A program made the translations under genes and the position numbers. From Membranipora membranacea (Eukaryota > Bryozoa > Gymnolaemata > Cheilostomatida > Membraniporidae): a stretch of DNA of 64,000 bases. The stretch spans positions 16,993,001 to 17,057,000 of the forward strand of contig OU612066.1 of NCBI GenBank assembly GCA_914767715.1, read 5' to 3'. This document shows, one piece after another, positions 45,563-57,111 of the stretch. The notes under the pieces are model-generated. The model made no database searches, was not told the DNA's origin, and saw only the letters and a list, made by a program, of their open reading frames with translations. Position 1 is the first letter of the stretch. Each line of letters starts with the position of its first letter.

Positions 45563-47160
45563 CCAGCCTGATATACCTGAGACTCAAAGGTCAGAGGTCA
45601 GGAGTGTTGGTGATCTCTCAACAGTGCACTGTCTCTATTTAACTGTGATACATTAACCCTAGACGATCACTGAGCACTGCTACCAAGTTATCCTTCAGTT
45701 ATTTATATGACATTATTTAATTCAATGAGAATTGATATTATTCTTGTTACTGTGCTGATTTTTGAGGTTTCTAATTTCCGTTGTGACTTTTTTTCTACAA
45801 AATCATTCAATTTTCCAATAGGAAAGGTAACTCCGAAGATACCCTCATGGGTACAGGTTTTGCACCAAACAGTGTTTGAACCAGATATATAACCGGGAAA
45901 GCGATGTTTGAAGTTATTCAAATTCTTAATAATTAATTCGATAGGGTTCAACCATAAACATTTAAATACTTCTCTCTACTTTATATCCTTACACGTTCAC
46001 TTCCTTGTTGAATCAAGATAATCATCTCTTTATCTAGTTAAACAACAGGAAGCTATCCGCAATCAGTACATAACAGTATGTTACAGCATACACTAGGCTT
46101 CCTTGACGCAAGCTTTGTGGTTGGGGGAAACCCCTCCCCCCCCCGCCATAAGGCTCGTCAATCAGGCTAAGTGCACACACACAACAAACTCGACCTGTAC
46201 CTGATGAGTAGAAACTTTGTTTGGTAACAGTATGTAGTAAATCAGATGAGGAAAGGAACCAAGCTTTAGTGCAGTGGGAAAGTATTATTGATAATTTAGT
46301 AAATCAGGTTTTTGGCCTTGATCAATAAATGCCTTCACCTTCCCAGTAAAGGATTCTGATACAATGAGCCAAATCTGGTAGTAATGTAATGTAATGTTGC
46401 TGTCCGTCTATGTAGGCGATGACTGCACCGAGGTGCTGCTTTAGGGAGAGGTTTATAGTGACGCCAAGGTTTCCGAGTTGTGAGTGTCACTTTTCAACCA
46501 CTGACAGCTTTAACCCAGCGTGAGGCATAGAGCTACAAGGCTTTAGCTGCAGTGGCTGATGAAAGCATCCTCTTGTTTAGAGCTATACCATACAGCAGGG
46601 TTCTTCTGCATGCGAGATGGTGTTGTACATACAGAAGACCTCCGTTATTCATAGTCCTGATCCGAAGGGACTATGTGGACCCACAACCGGCTGGTCAAGT
46701 GGCAGACGTGCTTACCACTGAGTTAAACTGACTGCATAGTTAGATCAACAGCTTTATTCAAATTAGAACTCATTATGAATTGAATGAAATGTGAGATATA
46801 ACTGCAAGGCTAAAAAATCATCAATGTTTCTCACTATATGATAATGTGTTGAGCACAGAAGCAGAGATATCGCTTCGTGATTATGAGGTGGATAAGTGCA
46901 CCTCTTAATCATTGATGCCCAAAGATTGAAAAAAAGATTAATGCCCAAAAATAAATTGAAATCACGTTGCATTACCATCATAGCCATACCAGGAAATACT
47001 GTTTGTGAGGGTAAAAGTGTCACAGGGTATTTTAAGAAAGTTAACTTTAACAAGGAGCTAGCTTCCTTACTACAACCGACGACAGAAACTTCCATGTCGC
47101 TACAAGTATTCCTAATATGTTCACCGATTTACCGAAACACCCTCACCCCCCTTATTCTCA
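45563..47160. other. Non-coding spacer after the astacin gene
   Basis: No exon found. It contains an inverted fragment of the dispersed repeat (about 45855-45882), a poly-C run (about 46132) and a tRNA-like remnant on the minus strand (about 46655-46740). Confidence 0.5.
46655..46740 (-). repeat. tRNA-like SINE remnant
   Basis: The minus strand reads GTTTAACTCAGTGGTAAGCA (A-box-like), then a diverged B-box region GGTTGTGGGTCCACA. Weak but tRNA-like. Confidence 0.5.
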
Positions 47161-47388
47161 TTAGAATCCAACGACTTGCACCTCAGCCAGGTGAAAGTCA
47201 GCACTGTGACCTGTGCTGTGCACCTGTACATAATGTCCACTTAGAGACTGGTCACACACAATGAGAGTATCCTCTGTTACCTGCCCATTGATCTGTTCAC
47301 ACAAGGCATTCATATCATCAGTCGAGGCAGATGCGACAGATGTTACTGTTATTACCAAGTCTCTCGGATCAGCGCAACCCACAATTAC
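47161..47388 (-). pseudogene. Orphan last exon of a fucolectin-like gene
   Basis: The minus strand has an acceptor-like CTCAG, then a 76-codon exon very close to the last exon of the lectin gene (38170-38396): DLVITVTSVAS, INGQVTEDTL and GHYVQVHSTGHSADFHLAEV, ending at TAA. Even the bases after the stop match. No other lectin exon is found upstream on the minus strand, where 490-bp repeats and spacer follow. The frame is intact, so it could be recent debris or a terminal exon awaiting a partner. Confidence 0.5.
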
Positions 47389-47720
47389 TGAGTGCTGCAG
47401 CCATAATGTTATCGTGAATGTCTCTGCACAATTTCACAGTGCACGGTTTTGTTACACATGTGATTCTGATGAAAACAGTCACAGTAACCGGGGCAGCATC
47501 AAGTCATGCTTGTTTAGCATTGCCTTGTAGGTGCCTTCCATTACAAACATAGTGACTCAGTGACATAGTGACTCACAAGATAAATACTGACTGAGAGCTT
47601 ATGTTGGTGCTCTCAGAGTAAGAACATATCACTTATGTACCACAGATCTTTACCTGATAGTCTTCTATTGTGTTATGTATTGATAGCCCTGAAATCAGAG
47701 TCAGGCACAGAATTCTTCCA

Positions 47721-49195
47721 CCGTTAGCAAAGTACAAAAATAATTTGTGACATCTTGAAAACTGTGTACAAACTTGAGGCCTGAGTTGGTCATTTTCAAT
47801 GGGACGACTTCATTAGTTTATTCTCAATGTCCTAGTGTTTTTTTACTGTTATACTATTGTTATATCTGAACCTAAGGGTTTTAGGATAAACACTCCAACT
47901 AAACTTGTACAATCGATAGAACAGGCTCACCTCAAATCACTGTTATAAATATTTGATTTCTCAGGCAAGATCCTCTCAGTACAGATCTATCAATGGAGTG
48001 CCCTCTCTACTAGCCGCCAGCCTTTTGGGATAACTCTAATAGTAATATAATCCCCATATGAGTAATCTAGCTGTCCTCATGAGTATACATGTTGTACAGC
48101 AAACAGTCATCAGAAGATTCCCATTCCCAATCTCGACTTCAACTTTTTTTGATTTTGTTTTTCGGTTTGCTTTCTTTTTATTGTTATTGTTGTAGCGTAC
48201 TACTTTTTGTCGGTTAGCAAAGTACAAAAATAATTTGTGACATCTTGAAAACTGTGTACAAACTTGAGGCCTGAGTTGGTCATGTTCAATGGGACGACTT
48301 CATTAGTTTATTCTCAATGTCCTAGTGTTTTTTTACTGTTATACTATTGTTATATCTGAACCTAAGGGTTTTAGGATAAACACTCCAACTAAACTTGTAC
48401 AATCGATAGAACAGGCTCACCTCAAATCACTGTTATAAATATTTGATTTCTCAGGCAAGATCCTCTCAGTACAGATCTATCAATGGAGTGCCCTCTCTAC
48501 TAGCCGCCAGCCTTTTGGGATAACTCTAATAGTAATATGATCCCCATATGAGTAATCTAGCTGTCCTCATGAGTATACATGTTGTACAGCAAACAGTCAT
48601 CAGAAGATTCCCATTCCCAATCTCGACTTCAACTTTTTTTGATTTTGTTTTTCGGTTTGCTTTCTTTTTATTGTTATTGTTGTAGCGTACTACTTTTTGT
48701 CGGTTAGCAAAGTACAAAAATAATTTGTGACATCTTGAAAACTGTGTACAAACTTGAGGCCTGAGTTGGTCATGTTCAATGGGACGACTTCATTAGTTTA
48801 TTCTCAATGTCCTAGTGTTTTTTTACTGTTATACTATTGTTATATCTGAACCTAAGGGTTTTAGGATAAACACTCCAACTAAACTTGTACAATCGATAGA
48901 ACAGGCTCACCTCAAATCACTGTTATAAATATTTGATTTCTCAGGCAAGATCCTCTCAGTACAGATCTATCAATGGAGTGCCCTCTCTACTAGCCGCCAG
49001 CCTTTTGGGATAACTCTAATAGTAATATAATCCCCATATGAGTAATCTAGCTGTCCTCATGAGTATACATGTTGTACAGCAAACAGTCATCAGAAGATTC
49101 CCATTCCCAATCTCGACTTCAACTTTTTTTGATTTTGTTTTTCGGTTTGCTTTCTTTTTATTGTTATTGTTGTAGCGTACTACTTTTTGTCGGTT
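47721..49195. repeat. 490-bp tandem repeat, three near-identical copies
   Basis: Units start at 47721, 48211 and 48701, each exactly 490 bp until the third ends near 49195. I noticed only a few single-base differences (for example near 47803/48293 and 48049/48539). No credible coding content. The near identity implies a recent expansion or ongoing homogenisation. Confidence 0.5.
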
Positions 49196-50625
49196 TTTTT
49201 TGGATCCATAATATGGTTGGGTTAAATACATAGACTTAATAATAAACCTAGACAGGACACTATATGGAGCATTGGCATTGAGGCACTGAGGCACTCAATT
49301 ATGGGGGTTTTAACGACAATGGAAATTGTAAGAGCACTGAAGCACTGAAGCTATCATCGATTTTCTGTCCACAATCCAGGTTTTTTGTCGATAACTCGAT
49401 CAAATATGATCGGATTTTGGGTTTGAAAATTACAATAGATTTAGCAGCTTGCGGTGAACAATTTGATTATAATTTCAGGCGAAAGAGTTTTTTTGAAGAA
49501 GAAATAACATCAAGTTGATAACAAGATGCTACTGATTATAAAACAATTTTCAAACTAGAAATCCAATCAAAATTGATAAAGTTATGAACAAAAAACATGG
49601 TTGTGGACAGTAAATCAATGTCCACAACATTGTTATGTCGCCCACAATTAAGTACCTCACTTCAGCTGTCTATAGTGTCCTGTTACTCTAACTAAATTTA
49701 AAATGGGAGTTGCCTTCACTTTATTTATTTATTTATTTATTTATAGAGGTTGGCTTGAAAGTGTACAAATACCAGATAGTTAAAGGCAACTTGTTGACCT
49801 CTGAGACAGACAAAAAAAAAGAGAAAAGGAAATCAAGATTAGTTAGGCTATATGTGGTAAAAGTATAATAGAGTAATTAGATATGGTGGATAAAGAATTG
49901 TTATGTCCTTCAAAGAATAAAATACTGTGGTTATTAAAATATATGGGAAGAAAAATTACTGAAAGAAAAATAATAATCAGAAGATGTTAATGCCATAAGG
50001 TTTATATGCGAGGTTAGGCAACTCCAAAGAAATATATATTATATAGCTATTAGAATTTGAGAAAAATACATTCAATATAACAAACCTGGCCAACAAACAC
50101 TACAGCTTCAGAACCCCTTTATGTAGAATCGAAATTATACCAAATGCTGTTGTTATATAGCGCATGTACCCAGTTTTTGGTCTATTGTTTTCTGAGTTAT
50201 TAATCAATCAATTCGATAGGCTTGATTGAAGGAAAAGAATTTTGTATTGTATAAGTAGGTAGGGACTTTCCCTTTATTATTGGAAAATTAATGTTTCTTG
50301 AATAGATAGTGTATGTTGAGTTTCGTCATGTTGCGGAATGCTATTGATCGAGCTTAGCTAGTATCTGAGGGACAACTGATCCAAGTCACAAAATCAACAC
50401 TTGGCACCTTGTTAGTAAGTAGTAAACTCGATGAAATGTTCTCAATTGCCATAAATATACATAGTCGGTTACACAAATGTTATATTAAAAGTGTGCAACA
50501 TTTGATACAAAACCTGGTCATTGGTGGTAACTACAAGTCATTGAGAGAAGCCTCACAACTTGTTTCCATGTTGTGTCACTTCAAGATCATTATATTTGTT
50601 GTGGTAATAGTTCACCTGATAAACT
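49196..50625. other. Non-coding spacer before TRIM B
   Basis: AT-rich, with a TTTA microsatellite (about 49721-49745). No exon or RNA gene recognised. Confidence 0.5.
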
Positions 50626-53600
50626 ATGATGGCAACTCCAAACTCTGAATCATTAGTGGAAGAACATAACCGGCAGAGATGTACATACTGCTTCCAGGAG
50701 TTGTCTGAGATGACAGATCCCAGACTTCTACCTTGTCAGCATATAGTCTGTCTGACTTGTCTCGAAAATGACTGGAAACTGGATCAGCTGGAATGTCGAG
50801 CTTGTGGGTAGGTGGGGGTCTAGAGACTGCCTCAATAAGCACTGTATTTATTGATTGAAGCGTTCAACAGTTCAATCACAAGACTGCCTGATTTCCATTA
50901 GTTTATGTCGATACTTTATCTGAGAGAAGTTTTCATAGACAAATCACATGGAACTTTCATTGAATATCCTACAAAACCTACTAAAGCTTTGTAAAAACTC
51001 TGTTGAGCAATAATTGTAAAACTATCATTAGATATTTGGATGCAGTCATATTCGTTAACCCGTTAGATTAACTTATAATAGAATATAATATGGGCATACG
51101 CCTGAGGCCAATACAACGTTGAGAGTCTGTTTCAACCAGTTGATGAATTGAAATTGGTGCAGAAAAAGCCATGTCAAGCACATTGAATGTTAATTAGATT
51201 TTTATAATCAAAGTAGTTGATATCAATCTCATCAGCCCATTCTCATTCTGTCAGCAAAGGTGTAGGTGTGAAAATAGAAGAGCTGCCCAAAGTGAAGATA
51301 AGTGACCTGTTGATGTCAAAGGCCGATTTGGAAAAGGAAAGTAAATTACCTCAACTCCAGTGTGAAACATGTCAAGATTGTCAAGAAGCTTCAGCATACT
51401 GTCTGGATTGTGGAAGATTAATGTGCAAAGATCATCAACAGGTGAATCTGCAACTCAATCTGAAATGTATCGTTGCAATAATTAGAGTACCATCGGGTGT
51501 AGCTAACCGAACACAAAATTGCGGGTCACCTGACCAGGATACCATGTGTGGTGAGAGTCTCTGCTTTTGGGAAGATAAATTAAGTCTCTCAGGAATAAAA
51601 GTTTTGTATTTTGACCGTGACTCTTGTGTTTTTATTAAATGTATGATTGTCTCTGCTGATTATTTGTGTGAGATTGAAGCTTTCACCCGTGACTTTTACT
51701 TTTGACCTAATAATCATTTTGAATAGGTACATAGACAGCTGTTCAATGATGAACATGAGGTCATCAGTGAAAAGATCCTCTCTGAGAGACCCGATTATTC
51801 ACAAAAAGAATATGTAAAACCCACACTTCAAAATCCATACCAATGGCTTGTCAAAAATGTGATGCAATTTTCTGTGGATGCTGTGTAGTTGATAGCTGCC
51901 CCAAAGGTATCGAATATCCAGGTCGAGGTTTGGTATTTCCCTATGCATCAATATTGCATGGAGCTTGTGCCTTTCTCTGACCACATAGTTGTTAGCAGAT
52001 TGATATATCATTATAAAATATACCAATTGCAAATTGTTAACCTGGCTTAAACTCTCTTTGAATTCTGTACAGTGGACTACATACATTCCTGTTTAATGGT
52101 GTATTATATCCCAGCACACTAAATTAAAGGCCCTTCCTGTGTGTCTTGCAGGCCTCATATGCAGTGAGTAGAGTACTAGATAAAAGTATTTTTGTAACGG
52201 TTGTCATAGAATTGTTATAGTGCTATACAGATGGGTGGTGTACATGGAAAGGAAATATGCGCATCCATCCTCAAAACTTTACAATATGTAATTTGAGACA
52301 TTGATGGATATAATGTGACAGTAGGAAGGGTCATTGACCGATAAGCCCAGAAGTTATGAGTGAAAAACCATGCAGAGAAGCATGATGGTTCTACGGTAAG
52401 AACTGTTTCTTTGTTTCTTAATTATCATGGTCCTGATGTATCAGCATTATGTCAATTTTAGGCGGCAAGCATGAAGCTTTCTCAATGGCCTCTACTCGAC
52501 AGACTCTGGAGGGGCAGTTTGCAGAGATGATAAAGAAATGCTCAGATAAAGTGACTGAGCTTTGCAAGCTTGAGAAACAGACATGGCAAACTGTCGATAC
52601 TCTTAATGAGAAATGTGCAGATATGATCAAACATGTGGAGGCAACTGCTGAGAAACAGGTCAGCATGATGTTTTCTTGGACAACTTTTTATCTATCTAAA
52701 TCATCATCCTGACCCTGGCTGCAGTACCGTTTACCATTGAGTTACTGATTTATAGCCAACCAGTTATTATTTTAACATACTTTTACATAGTTTTAAAGTG
52801 ACATGTAGACACTATCATCCTGGTTCCCTGTTCTCCACAATGCCACATTGTTATGTAGATTGAGGAAATCCTAAAACGGGCTTCAGAGTTGAGGAAAGAG
52901 GTAGCTAATTACCAGGATGAGCAGTTGAACAAGGCTGAGTCATACATTAATGATTTAATGCAGAAAGCAGATAAACTTGGACAGGTACAAGCTGGGATGA
53001 AGAGATTCCTCCGTCAAAGTAACACAGCAACCATAATCAGCAAGAGACAGAAACGACACAATGAACTGGTTGAGGCACATGGTTTGGACACCAGTACTGA
53101 ATTCGATTTTGATGAAAAAACGATCGAAGAAAGTAGAGGTAATAATGTGGTGTGAGACATTTATATATATAAATTGATTTGAGACAGTCTATGTAAACCT
53201 GATACCAAGAGTTCCCAAATATGAGTAGTAAGTGAAGCATGACCATCATATATCGCTAGTTGCGACTTGCGAATAGATAAAATCTGATGTCTTTATCAGC
53301 ATTTGTCAATTGGTATTCCTCCACTGGTGTTGCATATGGCTGTCATGTGGAACAGCCCTGAGCATTGGGGTTTGGCGTGGTATGATGGTTAAGTGTACAT
53401 ACTTTTGATCTGTGAGATCTGAGTTGACCAGTCATTCCTGGCACTGGCACACAAGTTATCCTTTCCAGATCCTCGTGGAACGGGAATAAAAATGTCAGAG
53501 GTCTACGAACTCCTTGCTTGGGCACCCCCCCCCCCATGAAGTAAAAAATCACCTCTTCAATATAAAGTCTAGCTGGAATTCTGGTGGGTAAGGGTACAGG

Positions 53601-54887
53601 GTATGACATAGGTACCTCCAAGCACCTGCACTCTAGAGGGGACAACTCTCCCCATTGAGGACTTATCACGGTAGAAAGGTGAAGGGATGAATTGTAGTAA
53701 GATGATGGTCTGCTTCTGCTTTGAATTTCAAATTACTTTGTTATTTTTTGGAATGAACAGGATCACAAACTTTATTTTAGTTTTACTGTGCTACAGAAGT
53801 GATGATGAACTCAACTTGATTCGAGTCATGCCGAAGTCTTTATCTGCGTTACCCTCAATCTCACTCATGGAAAATTTGTACTCTTGCTTCTCAGTTGATG
53901 CTGGGAGAAACCCAGAATATCAACTCATCAGTGGATGCGGCTGCTACTTGAAGGTTTATGACTTTGAAACTGGAGTAACCAGAAGTCATGCGGAAAGACA
54001 GCATCAGAACATTCTTTCTGTTGCTTATGTTACAAAATGCGGGATGATCTACTACACTACTACAGCTGGCAAAGTGTCAGTTATATCTATAGAGAGTCTA
54101 CAATACAGCCAACAACTATTCGCCGTCCAGAGCTCGTGCCATCCTTCGAGAATTGCTGCAAATGAAATGTATCTTGTCATAGCAAATGCTGACAACTATA
54201 AAATCACAACCTATAATATTTCCACAATGGTGAAAAAACTGCACTCACTGCCCAAACTCAGTGATTGGGTCCACACACTAAAGTTCCATCCTGATGGCGA
54301 TCTGGTCATGATAGATAGTGGCAACAAGATCTCAAAGTATCGTTTAAATGATACTAAAGACCCAGAGCTGGTGTGGGAATGTACAGAAGTGTCCGGAGCA
54401 TATGCTCTTTGTGTGGATCAGAAGAGAAGACTTGTGTATGTTACAGGAAGAGGACGGAATCTGTACATCATAGTGGATGGTTAGATAAAATATATACTCA
54501 ATTCATATTGATTGTTATCTTATCACACAGCGTTAACTTATGAGCACAAAAAGTTAAAGTTTTACGCTGCATTCAAAAAGGTTCATTCAAAAGTATATTA
54601 TTAATATATTAGTAATATATTAAACCTTTCATTGAACACATCGCATTTTTAATTTATTTATTATTAATTATATGATAATCATTATTTATTCATATTATTA
54701 GATTATTATTAAGATTATTAAATATGTTTTCTTTTCCTCAGGTCACATCGCAAAAACAATCAATTGCACAAGCTTGCCTCTGCTACATTGGAATACTGAG
54801 TTCAAAGATATTACAGTATGTAAGGATAAACTTATATTGACCAATGGCACTTCGGCCGATATCCAGGTTTTCAAACTGAATTGGTAA
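50626..54887 (+). pseudogene. TRIM-like protein B, paralogue of A with a frameshift
   Basis: Seven exons mirror gene A in order and phase: 50626-50807, 51255-51441, 51727-51906, 52462-52658, 52859-53138, 53781-54479 and 54742-54887 (TAA). The RING (CTYC, CQH, CLTC, CRAC), B-box 1 (CETC, CLDC, CKDH), coiled coil and propeller (LKFHPDGDLVMIDSGNK) are all recognisable. Exon 3 is 180 nt against 181 in gene A: one base is missing near 51811, within B-box 2, so translation would end at a TAG about 26 codons on (51888-51890). Every other exon is open, so the break is recent, a sequencing error, or this is a young pseudogene. AATAAA at 54904-54909 follows the stop closely. If the frame is real in the animal, it would act like A. 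Confidence 0.5.
53372..53435 (+). repeat. tRNA-like remnant in TRIM B intron 5
   Basis: GGCGTGGTATGATGGTTAAG resembles an A-box/D-arm and CTGAGTTGACCAGTC a decayed B-box. Low confidence. A poly-C run follows at about 53525. Confidence 0.5.
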
Positions 54888-57111
54888 AGTCAATTAAAAG
54901 ACGAATAAAGATTTCAAAGAGACTAAAACTCTATGATTCAGACAGGCTGCTTGGACGTTTGGGGATGATATCATTTAATCATCCTTTTTTTTATAATGTG
55001 ATTTAGAACATACAGTTTTTCCTGATCAATTCAAAACAAAGCATCAAACATTTTACTTAAGTTGTGGGATGCAGAATTCATAGGGGGCAATGCCCTTCTT
55101 GTTTAACAGATTCTTCTTCATACAAAGTGATAATATTTTTAATTAAAGTGATAATACCACTCTTTTAACAACGCTATAGCTACCACTTTTAATCATTTAC
55201 CTATTCATACTCAATCAAGTCAATCTATATCAAGTTTTGAGAGATCTTCTAAATTACTCATCAATTATGCATTAACATTTTTGTGACTTAAGTATTTTCA
55301 TTTCATTTGTTTACTTTTCTGTAAAACATGCTCAACAAATGAGTATTATCCAAAAAAAGTTAATATATATATATATATATACATTACATTTGGTATTTAT
55401 GTATTTTTAATTAATTGAAAAAATTAAAAATTTGTTTCAAAATATGGACCCTTATTTATTTTTTTCCGGCCAAATTGAGATATACACCAGGGCATAAAAC
55501 AGACAGGGTCTGCATTTGCATCTTTCTATTCTCTCAGCGTCACTTATGCATAAACAAAAAAGCTGTACCCCAGCTTGAAAAATTTTTGTGTCAGGATCTT
55601 TGAGACTCGGAGGTCCTCATAGCTCACAAACAAATGCCATGATAGCGATGATCTCAAAATGCTGACCTTTTCTCTGCATAATGACAGCATTTATGGCAGT
55701 CAATCTACCGGACTGCTGTTACTAACAGGAATATGAGTGATGTTATGAGAATAGATATCAGCAGTTAAATTTTCTTTTACTGGCATCACAATCATTTTTA
55801 AAAAAAATAATTTGGTATATCAACTGATTGTTGACCACTATTTTTTTAACACTTTTATTGGCAGTCTGTTTCGTTCCAGTAGCGGAATGTTTTCCGAGTA
55901 GTGCAGAAAACAAAAAAAGGAAAAAAGAAAGCTCGAGAAAGAATATAAGTTAAAATGGAAATAGATTAACTACGAGAGATAGAATATCTTTGAGAAGAAA
56001 AAATCCCAAAAAATTTAATGATGTTTATTATAAGTATTGTGCAGAGGCAAAACTTGTTGCAGAGATGGTGGCATCAAAACCTGCCTAAAAGCCTTTTTCT
56101 TGTCTGAAATGGTTCTCATAGAATTTGTCGGCATACCTAATATTTTAAATTAAATCTATAATATAAATCTACATATACGTTGTTCCATGAGATGGAGTTG
56201 CCTCTTTAGCACAAAGGAGGGGGCAACTCGTGTCTGATTGTGTTATTTACCTTAATCAATTTTTTCATACCCAAACATTCTTATTTTGTGCATTCTCTTT
56301 CTGACACAGTTGATATTATAATCAGACACATTAAAAAAACCTAAATATTTTTTAGGTCTTGACTGTTAACAGCTTTACATAAGACAAAGCTATGTCTTGG
56401 GGTAGTTGAAGACATAACAAATCACTTTCCCATTGCTTATTGCAATAAATGTTAGCCTCAGTCGGTTAAATTTATCATATTAGCCATTTTTATTGAGAGA
56501 TATTCATACGGAATCGAAATATTCAAGTGGTGTTTTTTTTGAGTGATTTGCCTCGAATTATCTAGCTACAATTGTTCTCCGTAATTGGTGAACCAAAAAC
56601 TGAAAATCTGAAAAAAAGTATCTGGAATTCTACTGTTACTAAACTTAAATGACAATATTATAAATATGATAAGTGTCGGGAAGAAAAGTGTCACGAAAAA
56701 AGCAGCCAATATTTTTACATTGATATATATTTATTATAGTATATCAGAATATCGAATCAAATATATGTTAATTTTTGGTTCCATAATGTAGGTCCGCGTA
56801 AGATTCTGTTTGATATTTTGTTGATATGTCAAGGATATGTCACTATTTTTCAGCATAATGATCTATTGACCTAGCCATCAAGTAAGTTTCTTTTTCACGC
56901 ATACAAACAAACGTGAGAAACTGAGTGATTGAAGACCTCCGTCGCATTATTAGTGGAAACTGGAAGTTGGAAATTCCAAAGAAACTTCAAAATTACTGAT
57001 AAGAAAGCTCAAATTTACTGATTGACGAGACTCATTAGTGAGACTGAGGAGGACAGAGAACATTGTTTTTATGCTGTGATAAGAAAAGCATTCAACTAAG
57101 TATAGTCTGGT
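54888..57111. other. AT-rich spacer between TRIM B and the macro-PARP gene
   Basis: It contains the TRIM B polyadenylation signal (54904-54909), AT-rich runs (54590-54720 lies just before, in the last TRIM B intron) and a TA repeat (about 55363-55381). I found no exon. Confidence 0.5.

Noticed and set aside
48036-49294. Repeated Asn/Lys-rich minus-strand frames
   Set aside because: These are chance frames in the 490-bp tandem units, with low complexity and no splice or family support.
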